A stretch of 64,000 nucleotides of DNA. Origin: Ophiosphaerella korrae (lineage: Eukaryota; Ascomycota; Dothideomycetes; Pleosporales; Phaeosphaeriaceae). Below the pieces are notes generated by a model. It was not told the DNA's origin. It searched no databases and worked only from the letters and a program-made list of their open reading frames with translations. A program made the translations under genes and the position numbers. Shown one piece after another: positions 10,337 through 22,154 of this stretch. Numbering within the stretch: the first letter of the stretch is position 1; every line of letters begins with the position of its first letter. Location of the stretch: positions 1 to 64,000 of the forward strand of contig JALNQF010000019.1 in assembly GCA_028456385.1 (NCBI GenBank), in the 5' to 3' direction.

Positions 10337-11390
10337 GCAGAGAGGTCTTAAGAAGGCATGGCGTGAGCAGTTTCAAAAAAAGGCCTGTCCCGGTGCGGTG
10401 ATGTGCATGCCCGTTGGGCGCATGACGAGTGGATTTTCCTTAATTGCACGTCACACGGCGCTGCGATTGGTGAGAAGAGGGATCAAGCTTCGAGACGGGC
10501 TCCTTGCGGGCCAGGCGACAGGAGCGGGAGATGCAAGCCTTCCGAGAAGAGGAAATAGATTTGGACAAAAAGTTCCGAGGCATGGCTACAGCAGGTAGCG
10601 ACGGGCAATACGAGCGGCGCGCAGATGTGCAAATGCAGGCGGGCGAGGATGCGCTCGATAGCTCAGGTCGGCAGGCCGGGTGGTAAAGCATCAGCTCATT
10701 CGCTGCGAGGGCGCCGGGGCCAGGGGTGCCCAGGGCAGGCAAATGAATAGCATGAGGGTAAAAACGGGGCGTGATGCAGAGTGATTTGTCCAGCAGCGAG
10801 ATCGATCAGGCATTGCCGTATCATGGCATGGCACAAAATGCCGGCCTGGCTTCGGCGACCACGATCTGCGGAGCCAGCCCACATGCAAGCGCAGTGGTGA
10901 CATGATGCGCGTGCTAAGGTTTGACCTGACGGCAGTGGGGAAAAGTGAAAAGCAAAAAGCGAAAAGGGAAAGCGTGCAAACGCGAAAACGCGAAAACACG
11001 AACATGCTCCAGAGGCAGCGCAGAGGCAGCGCAGAGGCAGCGCAGAGGTGCATGGCGGCGAGGAGCCAAAGGACGAGTAAGCACATAGCACGTCTTGGTG
11101 TACTTGTGCTGCCGTTGGTGGTACATGGCAATGCAATGGCAGACAAAGAGGCAGCGGTGCGGCCGCTAGTGCGCCAAGTCTTCTGGCAAGCCTGAATGGC
11201 TTAGCCCGCCCAGCTCGCGCCGTGTGATTCAATGTTCCTCCTCTCCCTCGCTCCTCTTGCATACCACCACACGACACCCCCAGGACCCCCCACCACAACC
11301 ACCCCGCGGCCGCCCATCTTCCGCTCTGGCTCGTCCTGTGCAGCAGTCGAGTCGGCTCGGGGAGACCGCCCGCCCACCGCACCGCCTTCT
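10337..11390. other. Intergenic, about 1.05 kb, with 11-bp tandem repeat
   Basis: 3' flank of the thioesterase gene and promoter/5' leader of the AcrB-like gene. It contains an AGAGGCAGCGC tandem (11011-11048) and an A/G-rich GCGAAAA repeat (10935-11000). The frame of the next gene is open upstream to 11232 but does not look conserved. No other gene is supported. Confidence 0.55.
11011..11048. repeat. 11-bp tandem repeat (AGAGGCAGCGC), about 3.5 copies
   Basis: Three perfect copies and a partial fourth copy lie in the upstream region of the AcrB-like gene. Confidence 0.9.
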
Positions 11391-14368
11391 ATGGTAGCGA
11401 AGGCGAAGAGGACCACGGCGAACGCCCATGACAAGCGGCACGAGAATGGCAATGCGGCCCCGGGCAGGCGCATTACCAAGCAGAAGAGCTCCTCCCACCT
11501 CAGCGGCAACCCCATAGCCACCCCAACCCGCTCCTCCGCCGCCGCCAGCCATGTAGACTCGCCCATGACGCACCCGCCCACCGCCGCCTCGGCCCCTGCC
11601 CACGACATGCCCCCGGCCGCCATGCCCATGTCGCCGCTGGCCGCCCTCGAGCGTGCGCGCGCCGCCTCCGACGCCTCGCTCGACGCTGGCGACGCCGCCT
11701 CGTGCCGCCTGTTCGACGCTGCCACCGGCTCCTTTGGCTCCGTCGCCGCCTCGGCGTCTGTCTCAGCTCCCCGCCGTCTCGACCATAAGTCCGCTCATGT
11801 CTCCATGTCCAGCATGCTCGCCGTCCCTGCCACCATTCTCACGTCCTGTCCTCTGAGGGACGTCCTCGCCATCCTCATCATCCTCCTCCAGCTGCCCCCC
11901 ACCGTCCTCACTGTTGTGCAGTTCCTGTTCGCTACCCTCACTTTTGTCCCGCCCCAGGCCGGCACCCCCCTCTCCGCCCTGTCCGCCTTTCCCTCCTTCA
12001 CCGACATCTTCCAAGGCTCCGGCGGGACCCCTTCGCTCTTTACCACCATCTTTGCAGACGCCTTCATACTCGTCATATGGCTCATCTTGTGGGTGCCTGT
12101 GCAGAATTTCTTCCTGGACCTTGCACAGGCAGTCATTGCCATTGCCCTTGGAGGCGCTGCTGCTGGCAAGAATGGCACCACCAACAGCATTTTCATCTGC
12201 TTTGTCATCATTCTTTCTAACCACCTCTTCAAATTTAGGCCTCTCCGCCAGCACATTGTCCACTTTCTGTGGACGGGGCTTGCCCGGGGAGGCCTCGACT
12301 TCCTGACGAGTCAACCGAGTACGCCAACCCCCTCACTAGAAGGCTTCTCATCACCCCATGGATGGCCCCGTAGCCTCTTGGGAATTCACATTTTAGCCCA
12401 AGGTGTCGTTCGCATCATCCGTCGTTCTCTCTCTAGACGGGACGTGACTCCAACCTTACCCACTGGCAAGAAGACGGACCCCGAAGCTGGTGTGCCTCAA
12501 CGCGCCAACTCGACTGCGCTCGATCCGACTACCGATGTGCCCAACTCATCTAGTACCGATGGCCGGCCTCCAGGGCCATCCCCTGCAGCACATTCGAAAA
12601 CGGATAAAGCGAGTAGCTCGAGAAGGAAGAGGAAGCAAGCTACTCATGTTCGCAGTCAGCAGCCATTTTGGGCCGCTCTTGCCAGTACAAAAGTTACAGT
12701 TTTGAAGGAGATGGAAAGTAGCCGAGCGGCAAACGATGCCGATGAGGCTAATGCAAAAGACGCAAATCACATTGGAAACGCTGTTTGGAGATCGGAGGAT
12801 GATCGTGTTTGGGTTTCAGAAGTCGGCTATTCCGACATTTCTTTTCGTGTCAGTTTATATTCCGGGATCGAATTTCAAGCGGGGCTTGAGCAAGATGCAA
12901 GTCTTGGGTCGGGAATCGACAAATCTAAGCCATTTTACATTCGTGTGAATGGCGCCGACTGGAGCTCCACTAGGATTCGACAGACTACTTCGCTTGGATA
13001 TCAGGGTCAAGAGGGAACAGGTTTCTGGGTGGGCGAGATTTTTGGTCTCACGGCTCTGTCAAACTACTATTGCGAGTTTGTTCGGACTGTGGACGGTGAA
13101 GTCTTTTACTCAGCAAGCCTTATTACCTCGGCCAGCCCAGTAGCCGAATTAGGTACGTGTAATGGCGTACGCCGTGGTGGTATGGCTCAGAAAACTAATC
13201 AACAACAGCCTCTGTTGCTTCTCCACCAGCACATCAAACTCTACGCCCGTCATCACCTACGACTACTTTGAAAAACTCGATCGCCGCAGCCGACCAGCAA
13301 TTACAGGAGTATCGCAATCGCTTAAAGCGGAACAAAAAAGACCACAAAACCGCCATTAGTACTATTCGAAAAGAGGTTGAAACTTTGGGTAACCGACTTG
13401 CCAATGCCGGAGGAAGTGATGAACGCCAGCGCCAGCGTGTCCTGCAATTCACGCAAACCATACGCCAAGCTGACGACTCTGCCGCTGATTATGCCCTTCA
13501 GGCCGACAACCTTGGAGATATCCCAGAAGACGAAGCTCAGGAGGCTGCAGCCAAGAAAGCAGAATGGAAGAAAGAGCGCGACAATAAAAATGCCATTTCC
13601 CGTGAATTCGACAACATTAAGACCGAGATTGAGCGCCAGATTCAGAGCATCGGGTCCGACGTGGCAGGTTCGCTTCAAAAGAGGGAACGTCTTCAGCAAC
13701 GCCTTACCAGACTTAACGAGCAGCACGATCGACTTGTTACAGCCAATGCTGAGGGTTTCACCGCCATGCAACGGAGGGAGCAGGAGCGTACTGCTCTACG
13801 GCACCAGCGTGCTGACGTGGAGAATCAATATCGTAGCAATATCAATGGCTACGAACGACGCACCGAGGAGCACAACATTTCGACAACGCAGATCATGCAG
13901 ACAATCCAGCACTACGAAGATCTTCTTCTCCAGCAATCCCAACAGCACATGTCCGTTCCAACCACTCCCGATGGCCCACTCCCAGGCACCAGCATGTCTC
14001 CTCACCCCAATGCTTTTACCAGCTTCACATTCCCATTGCTCAACTCTCACATCAACAGCACGCCAAGCTCCCTACGCAATGGACGTGGTCGCTCCTCCTC
14101 AATGCTTTCCAACATCTCCGGCTTCACTGACGGTTTCGACGAACCTCGCTCTCCATCTGGGTACGCACTGGGCAACCCATTCAATGCCCCTCTGCTTAAT
14201 GGCCACAATGGTAGTCACGGCAGTGGTAGTCTTAGCTCCGGTACCTCGAGCCAGAGCTCTAGCCAGAGGGATCCGATGAGTCCTGTACAGGCAATCAAAC
14301 CGGTCATGTTACGCAGTCCTATGAATGGTAGTGCAGGGTTGATGAGTCCTATTGGTACGGGGAGGTGA
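11391..14368 (+). CDS. acrB: AcrB-type ubiquitination-network membrane/coiled-coil protein
   Basis: Two exons, 11391-13152 and 13209-14368 (intron GTACGT...AACAG), give 973 residues. The ATG at 11391 is chosen because HENGNAAPGRRITKQKS right after it fits the family start. An open frame continues upstream to 11232. The N-terminal third has hydrophobic segments at about residues 152-183, 218-262 and 270-285 that look like three membrane spans. A charged linker and a beta-like domain (VWVSEVGYSDISFRVSL, PFYIRVNGADW) follow, then a long coiled coil (about 610-790, LKRNKKDHKTAISTIRKEVE) and a Ser/Gly/Pro-rich tail. In Aspergillus nidulans, AcrB is a coiled-coil protein with predicted spans acting with the CreB/CreD ubiquitination network. 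The assignment rests on this architecture. Confidence 0.8.
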
Positions 14369-14736
14369 AAAACGCGATACGGTTTTTGTTCTTTGTGGTC
14401 TTTAGGTAGTGGATCCAATGTGATATTGCGTTCTTTAACTTGTGCATTTGTGGGTGTGATATCATCTGTGGTGGTTGGTGGACAACCCGTATTGTGCATG
14501 TGTGACTCAAGTCTGTGTTACTGTGATTTATCAGATTCAGGACTCACCATTTCTCAATCAATATTTTGGTGAAGAGTACAAGGCAATGATGAAAGTATGA
14601 GAATTGTCTCTAGCAAGATGTGAGTAGCAAGTAGGTATTTTATGAGTCAATCCACTCCTGTGTGGTTAACTCGGTAAAAAGGCGGCCAAGGTCCCCTCAC
14701 AAGCCCTCAAACGTACCCTTATCACCGCCATCCCAA

Positions 14737-14809
14737 CCCCCCCCCCCCCGACCTATACCCAAGAATAGCCAGGTCGTCCATCCACAACTAAAAAGCCCCC
14801 TCCCCCCCC

Positions 14810-14840
<31 letters not shown>
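14737..14840. repeat. C homopolymers and (AC)n microsatellite
   Basis: A run of 13 C at 14737-14749, a C-rich stretch at 14795-14810 and an (AC)n repeat at about 14813-14840 lie in the convergent intergenic space between the AcrB-like gene and the next minus-strand gene. Confidence 0.9.
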
Positions 14841-14843
<3 letters not shown>

Positions 14844-14900
14844 ACGTCAGAGTCCCATACTGAGCCCATCTCACCACCTCCCCGACGCTCCAACCTCTCA

Positions 14901-15797
14901 CTACCCACCCACCTCCACATCTTCCCCCCTCACAACATCCAAGCACGCCTCCAACTTGTGCAAATACTTGCCAAACCTGCCAAAATTGGCGGTATCTATT
15001 CCCTTGGTGCACGTAATCAAGTCATTTGCAATCGCGTGCAGGAAGTCGTATCGGCGCTTGGTCTCTGTGTACACGCGGCGGATATTGTCTTCCTTCTTGT
15101 TGGTAGTGCTGGGTCCTTGCTGGGACGAGAGGGTCTGCGGTGATGGCGGCGGTGGGAAGTGTGCGGATAAAGGTGTGGGAAGAGGCGGCTGGGAGGGTGT
15201 TTGGGACTTGAGACTGTCGTTTTGTGTGGTGAGGGCGAGGTTTGTGGATTTCAGAGTGGATATTTTGTCGGTGAGTTGTTGGTGCTCTTCTTTTGTAGCG
15301 GTTTTGAGTTCGTTGTGTTGGAGATGGAGGGTAAAGTGCTCGGCTTTTAGCTTTGAGTGGGTCGATTGGAGGATTGCGAGTTGGTGGCGGAGGTCCTCGC
15401 GTTCTTGGGTGACAGCTTCGAGGTCCTTTTTTAGTTGGGAGGTCTCTTTTGCTTGAGAAGGTGTGATGGTGGGTCGTTTGTCTTTGCCTGACTGGGGTTT
15501 CCTTGGTGGCCGAACCTGTTCATCCTGGTCTTCGTCCTTCTCCTCTTCAGTATCAGAGATCTCGAAGATTGGTTGCGGCATAGAGTCCACTAAAATCAAA
15601 CCTTCGCTACTCCTAAGCTTCCTTATAGTGCCTGCCTTTGCCTCCGTTTTGCTGGCTTTAGAAACTCGCCCGTTACCATCGCGGCTCTTGGAAGCGAGTC
15701 GTTTTCGTGACGCGAGTTCACCAGACTTACCCTTGTTTAGAGCGTTGTTCTTACTTGGTGATTCAATCGGTCTGCTGGTCTGTTTTCGGCGAGCCAT
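14901..15797 (-). CDS. Uncharacterised coiled-coil protein
   Basis: The frame from the ATG at 15797 to the stop at 14901 encodes 298 residues: a basic start (MARRKQTSRP), an acidic patch (ISDTEEEKDEDQDEQ), a coiled coil (about 150-235, LKKDLEAVTQEREDLRHQLA), a Pro-rich linker and a compact C-terminal segment (KRRYDFLHAIANDLI, FGRFGKYLHKLEACLD). The basic-acidic-coil layout suggests a nuclear or chromosomal structural protein, but I recognise no family. The same frame stays open upstream to 16292 with a Ser-rich stretch and another ATG at 16184, so the true protein could be up to 463 residues or have a spliced 5' part. This is inference only. Confidence 0.6.
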   Translation of the reverse strand: MARRKQTSRPIESPSKNNALNKGKSGELASRKRLASKSRDGNGRVSKASKTEAKAGTIRKLRSSEGLILVDSMPQPIFEISDTEEEKDEDQDEQVRPPRKPQSGKDKRPTITPSQAKETSQLKKDLEAVTQEREDLRHQLAILQSTHSKLKAEHFTLHLQHNELKTATKEEHQQLTDKISTLKSTNLALTTQNDSLKSQTPSQPPLPTPLSAHFPPPPSPQTLSSQQGPSTTNKKEDNIRRVYTETKRRYDFLHAIANDLITCTKGIDTANFGRFGKYLHKLEACLDVVRGEDVEVGG

Positions 15798-16292
15798 ACT
15801 GTTTGTCTTATGGAATTCGTTGTATTTGAACCTCTTGTCTGAGAAATCTTCACGCACAGGGCGTAGCACGTGCGTCTGGTCTCGGTCTCTGAGTCTCTCA
15901 GAAATACAATTCCCTTGAGCGCCTAACTGAGTTAGTCCTGTCACATGCCGCACCGTGAGGGCTGATGTAACTGGTGCTAATTCATCTGCATAGGTTTGTT
16001 CTCGAGTAAAGAGAAGCGTGTCAAAAAGATCAATCCTAGGAGGTGATTGAGAACGAGGTGTTGATTGCAGTGAAGAAGTACCTCGCCGGGGCGAAGAAGA
16101 GTATAAGTGATCTGAGCTGTCGCTCGCAGAATCAGATATGCGTAAGGACTGTGGATGACTGGTAAGTATGCGGTTCTTATACATGCTGTAAGCTTTAACA
16201 GAGTCTTCGATCTTTAATTGTAGACAACATGTAGCGAAGTGATAGAGGAGAAAGTAAACGGGGGCGTACACTACTAGAAATCCAGATAGCAT

Positions 16293-16802
16293 GCAACGAT
16301 GGCTTGCGCGCTATACCTAGGTAGTGCTGGGCGGTGAGGTAATTATTCTGATTGCAGTTGATAAATATGTGATTGTTGCAAAGCAGCAACCAGACCAGTA
16401 GTTACAAGCAAGCTACTTATCAGGATCTAATCGGCGGTGCTGTCGGGTAGAGAGCCAACAAATAGCGTGGTAGAAGCTCAGTGTACTAAGAGAGGATGAA
16501 CTGCTGGCATTTCAAAGCTCGTGAGGTGAAAGTAGCTCTATGTGATATAAGGAGAACTAGTAGTGGTAAGTTTGCGCGACACTAGGTCGCGGCAACGAAA
16601 CGACCACTAACCCCAACCCAAACACTATGGTCCCTTATACATATGATATCCCTAAAAGCCCATCAGAATGCCCAATCGCGTCTGCCCTCGCGCGCCTAGA
16701 CCAATATATGCTCTAGTAATACATACAACCATGAACCCCACTAGGAAAACAAAGGTGAGAGCACCATACAATCAATACAACATACGACAACACCTCCGAC
16801 TA
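16293..16802. other. Intergenic, about 510 bp
   Basis: This lies between the far upstream end of the open frame of the coiled-coil gene and the stop of the ApsB/Mto1 gene. It probably holds a promoter and a 3' UTR. I see nothing coding. Confidence 0.5.
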
Positions 16803-19800
16803 CTAATACATGTCCAAAGACTCCTGCCTATCGCCATTTCTAGAACTCCCAACTACGCTCTGTCGTCCACTTCTACCTGTGCGACTTCCAGTGCGACTTT
16901 CAGCGCGACTTTCAGCGGCTGATGCGCTTCGGTGTATAGCCTCTACTTCCTCACCGTCCCTCAACTCCCTTTCTTTCTCAAGCATGGCCCTCAAGTCAGC
17001 ATTCTCTTCAACCTTCTGTTCTAATCGCTTCCTCGCACCACTACGATCATTAAGTCTGGCCTCTCGCTCGGCCTTCAAACGTCGCTCCAATTCTTTAAGC
17101 CGGTGAATCCACTTCTGTTCGCTAGGTTGAAGAGGAACAGATGCGGGATATGGATGGCCTGGTGGTTGGTTCTGTAGATGTTCCACAACGGAAGCTGAGT
17201 GTGAGCGGAGGAGCGTTTGCGATATGCTAGCGCGTTTGGAAGAACTAGGCGAGCCGTTGCGGGAGGGTGAACGGCTGATGACTTCGCCGGGCTGTGCTGT
17301 TGAGGTAATTGCGCGAAGGGTCTGGATTTCTGTGCGCAGAGTCTTGTTCTCAGACTTAAGTTTTGTAATCTCTGTAGAATTGATATCGACCAGTCCCCCA
17401 CGGACAGTGCTTGGTCTGCCAATAGACATTGACTGTCTTTGGGCTTGTACAAGCTTTTCGAGTTGGTCAAGTCGCTTCACCCGCACATCTAGTGTATGCT
17501 CTAGGGTCTGATAGTCGCGAACCAGGTCCTTCTCCATACTTCGTATCCGGATCTTGAAGCCACCAATGATACCTTCAACAGTCTTGACTGCAAGGATCAT
17601 GTTCTTGTTGAAGCCTTGAATATTTTTTGATATAAGTTCCATCGAAGTAAGCTCACCATTGACAAGGGCGTTGTTACGGCACCACTCAGCGCCGCATAGG
17701 GTTGACAAACGATTCCAAAGGGCGTAGAGCAGATTGTTGCGCTCGAGCAGTTGTTCTTTATACTGTTTCTCAAGACCATGTAGTTTCTGACGATCCTGAC
17801 TACGGAGGGTCTCCAGCTCGAGAACCCGTGTCTCATGCTGTTGTGCAGTCCTCGTGACAGTTTGATGGCCCCGCCTAGTAGTTTCGAACACATTTTGATC
17901 CTGGCGCCGGGCATGGCGCTCACGCTCTAGTAACTCTGCAAGGCGGCGACTTTCTAGACCGCTATCTTCTAGCAAAGTATCTCGAACACGAAGTAGTCGA
18001 TCCTTCTCAGCGAGGTCGTTCTTCGTGACATCGAGTTCCTGCATAGTGACCTCGAGATCTCGTTGCAATTTCGTGATATCCTGAACAATGAGTCAACATA
18101 TCGCTTGAAGATGAGAAATATGCGACTTACCTTGAAAAGGCTCGACTTAGAGCCATTAAGATTACCGAGAGATTCACGAAGACCGAGCTCAAGTTCCTCA
18201 AGCCTTTGCTTCCAGGTAGACGCCTCGACCTCCTTGGTAGATAAGTTCTTCCGTAGCCTCCTACCATCTTCTTTCAGCTTATTCAACTGTGTATTAAGAT
18301 CATTGATAATCTTCTCCACTTCTTGCTTCTCTTGGCTATCGAGAGCGTCACGTTGTTGTCGTTCCTCAGCAACTCGTTCTTCGAGGTCTCGGAAGCGTTC
18401 TTGTCCATCTTGTATGGTGATCTGGGCGTTGTTGAACGATGACTCCAGGTCACCTATCTTGATTTTGTCGCCCTCTTGTTCTTCACGCAAGAAGTCAATC
18501 TCTCCCTGGCAAGACTCCAACTGAACTTCGAATCGTTCAGCCTTCAGCCTCTCGTCGTTCAGAAGTTTGTCCTGTCTACCTAATTCCTGATTGGCGTCTG
18601 TAAGCTCGGTTTCGAGGGTTTGGATCTTCCGCAGGCTTGCGTCTCGGTCGTCTTCGAGGTTCAATAGACTCTCACTGACATGCTTCATCTCCACTTGTAA
18701 CGCGTTGAAATCCTCAGTTGTGTTATCGAGGTCCACAAGGAGTCGCTCATACTCCCGGTGCTTCTGATCGAGATCGATTTGTAGCTTTTGCACTGTTTCA
18801 AGTGCTTCAGCCCTGAGCTCCTCACATTCTTGTTCTTTGTCTTGCAGCATCTCTAGCGCTTCGTCTCTTTCGTGGGATAGTGCTTGGAGATCCTCTGTGG
18901 AAGCATCGATTTCCTTTTCCAGCTCTGTGATCTTATTTTCCGCAGTTTCGAGCATATCTAAGTGGCCATTAAGTTGATCGTCAAGCTCTTTGTACGACAG
19001 TTTCATCTGCGACAACTCATCTCGTAATGCAGCGTACTTGGTTTCGAGATCCTCGCGATCGGGATCACTCATCTGAGTCGCTCGTGTTCCGCCGCTGGCT
19101 CGAGAAACAGACCTCATGTGGTTGCGGGATATCGATCGTTCCAAGATGCTATCGCCAGCGGTTGACCCACTATCTCCACGACGGATAGTCAGCTTCAGGC
19201 CCTCGTTTTCTTCTCTAAGCCGCAAATTTTCGCGGTTTCTTGACGTAAGCATGGAAACTTGGGCATGTAGATCCCGTTGCAGTTTCTCGTTGTTATTTTG
19301 CAACTGGTCTACCAGAGTTCCGCTTGTGCCACCAGCAGACAGGGATTGGCCTTGCTCGTTGCCATCAGACCCAGAATTCGAATGGGTGGTAAAAGTTTGA
19401 TGAGCTAGCCGAGAGCTGCTATAGACCTTGTTAAGGTGATAATTAGGTGTGGATTGGCGTTGGAAGTGCATATTCTGTTCCTTTAGTCGCTGTACCTCCG
19501 CACGGAGGTTTTCGCTCTCGCTCTCGGCTTGCTGACACCGTGTCTCGACCTGTTCACGCCGCGCGCGCTCGTCCTCGAAATCCTCCTTCCACATGTTGAT
19601 TGCCTCGTTAAGACCAGCAGATTCGCCTGGTGGGCTCTTTTCTCTCATGGTCTTGATGTAATCGGCCATACGCCGGTTGTCAGCCTCTTTCTGCAGAGCT
19701 TCCTGCTGCCATTGCTCCACGATCGTCTCTGTGCTCTCTAGGCGCTCACGGAGGAACTCAATCTCTTCTTCAAGTTCGGCATATTGTGGTGTTTGATCAT

Positions 19801-21559
19801 CCTTGCCATCTTCGGAACCACTGCCATTCTCTTTCGTGGGAGCAAGTCCCTCCTCATGGGCCTTGAGTCTACGCTCTAAATCTTTGATTTTCTTACGTAG
19901 AGATTGCGTTTCTTTTTTTTCGGTTGCCAGATCAGTCTGCAGTTGAACGTTTTTCGATATCATGTCTTTCACACCCTCGTCTGATCGGTTCTGGAGCGCT
20001 TGATCCAGGAAGTGAATCTTCAGTTTGAGGTCGAAATTTTCCTTACTGAGCTTATCGATTTTACTATTTTGTTCCTTTAAAGTCAAATTATGTTTGCCGC
20101 GTGTGAAAGGCGTAGCCATATGTCGTTTGTCTGGTGACCGCGAATGCTTCGCCCGGAATTCGCGCGCTATAGTATCAGGCACTTGAATACCTTGAACGTG
20201 CCTAGCGATCACAGTATCAGTAGGAGCAGCAGGCTGAACGCTAGGAGCACGCGGTGTCTCAGGAGGGGTAGCGGTATTGAGACTTTCTTCGTCCAAGCGA
20301 CCCAAGCTGCCGTCAGGATGAAGTAGTCCAGATAATGAGTGTGAGCTGATGCTCCGGTGTTTTTCCCAAGGATTTGCGTCACTGTAAGTTGAAATCGACG
20401 ATGCAATACTTCCTAGACTTGGCAACCTAGAGAGCCCTAAACTTCCCCTGTGAGGTATTGAACGGGGTACTGCACCACCAGTTTGCAAGGCGTAGTCTGC
20501 GCCCAAACTAGCCGTACTTGCACCGTTATCGGAAACATCTGAGCGATTGGTGAATGACGATACGGAGGATCGCTGGCTAGAATGGCGATTGTGTAAGAAG
20601 CTTGGTCGTTTTGTCGATCTTGGTGAAGTAATTGCAGCGGACGACGACTGAGGACTTAGCATGCTTTCCATGCTAGGCTCGTGGTCGGATGTAAGAAGTG
20701 ATGAGTTCTCTTCAAATTGACTGAAGTCGGGAGCTTTCACAGTTGAGGCACTAGAAGTTGGTCGTTCAGAAGGGTCCATGCTCTGGAGTGCAGCGCCCGG
20801 GGGAACCTGTGACCCGCCCGAATTGTCTTGCGCTTCAGGCTCTTCCACAATGACCGGTACCCCAGCCGTACCACCCGTGGTAGCCCTGGTCTGGTTTCGC
20901 AACGCGGCGTCCGCCGAAGGTGAAGATGGCGCCGCCTCTGAAGTCGAGGTTGTGACATCCGGCGAGTCCTCCGTGTCAAAGTCCAGCCGTCGTGCCGCGG
21001 GTGTTTTGTAAGCATCTGCTGGCGTAGGAGGCTCTTGTGACACTATGGAAGAGTTGGGGTCGTGGGTGTCTCCAGCGTTGGGCTTTGTGGGGCTGTTTCC
21101 GCCTCGCACCTTGAGTTTCTTTGGCTTTTTCTTTGGCTTTGTCAATTCTTCGAGATTGGCCATGACTCTAAGTAGGCTTGTATCGTCCTCTGGCTTTGCA
21201 GAGGAGGGACGCACATTGCCGGGTGAGCCACCGAATAAGTATGTATCGTCTGCTCCCCCATGTCCTTGTGTTGGATCTGGCTGAGCTGCAGACGGTTCGG
21301 GCAGGAAACTTGATTCGATGTCCATCAACTGGCGCTTCATCTCGCGATCCTCAAAAACGCTGACGTCGCCCTCGCTTTGTGTGTTGCCTTCGTTGAAGTC
21401 TTTTCGTAGGAAGCTATCGTCACTGTCAGTTGGCAGTGGTGGCAGATCCGAGTCGGGCAAATCAGGTGTCTTGACATCCTCGGATTCCGATAAGTCAAGC
21501 GCCATTTGGCCTTGGGCGTTAGGTGCTAGAGTGTGAGACGATGGCTCGGCATGGGGCAT
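16803..21559 (-). CDS. apsB: Spindle-pole-body/MTOC protein ApsB (Mto1/centrosomin family)
   Basis: Two exons, 18131-21559 and 16803-18080 (50-bp intron GTAAGT...TTCAG), give 1568 residues. Residues 1-480 are acidic, Ser/Pro-rich and disordered. At about 490-520 a Cnn motif 1 (CM1) is visible (TLKEQNSKIDKLSKENFDLK, then IHFLDQAL), the element that binds and activates gamma-tubulin complexes. Most of the rest (about 530-1350) is coiled coil. A conserved globular-looking C-terminal block (LLYALWNRLSTLCGAEWC, FNKNMILAVKTVEGIIGGFK) matches the Mto1/ApsB C-terminal region, and the end is Ser/Arg-rich. In the family it recruits gamma-tubulin to spindle pole bodies and septal MTOCs and affects nuclear positioning. 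Overlapping plus-strand frames are shadows. Confidence 0.9.
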
Positions 21560-22154
21560 AGCTGTGTGTGGTGGTTTGCTAGTTGCCGCCGCTATTTCGG
21601 CGAGTGCGCGCGCAGCTCGTAGGGCAGTCGCGTTGGTGAATAGTGTTTCGATTCCTTGAGCAGCTCATCAGCATATTGGGAGCGGTCTACCCGGTGAAAG
21701 TTCTCCAAAAGCACTGTGGCGCTCTCCCTGCGCGTGCGACAACACACGCTAGACAGCGTGTTTGGGGTGGTCCGTGTCCGTTTGACAACGGGACAACGGC
21801 TTCTACATGAAATAACCTCAGCCTTGTATTTTATAGTGCACTATACAAGTATGAGCCTCAGAATTAGCATGGATATCAAAAAGCATGTTCGTATATGACT
21901 TGCAACTTTGTTTCTGCTGTGCCTAAATACGTCCTGTTCTCTTCATTGACCCGTATTGTGCGCGCTCCCACTGCGCGTCCAACGCCACATCTGGCAACTA
22001 CGCCAAAATCCTCCATGCCATTTTGCTGGTGACCATGATGAAATTGCGGTTTAGAACTCTAATGTCAATTCGTATTTCATCCCTCCTAGCCGCCCGAGGG
22101 GGGGTAAGCTCGTCATGAAGAGCTCGATTATCATGTCAGATCTTCCATCAATGC
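21560..22154. other. Intergenic, promoter of apsB and 3' flank of RPA34
   Basis: 595 bp with no supported coding sequence. The flanking genes are both on the minus strand. Confidence 0.5.

Noticed and set aside
10691..11725. Minus-strand frames overlapping the AcrB-like gene start
   Set aside because: Ala/Gly/Arg-rich shadows of the GC-rich plus-strand coding sequence.
14662..15456. Plus-strand open frame containing the AC repeat
   Set aside because: Starts in microsatellite sequence and then reads as the antisense of the coiled-coil gene.
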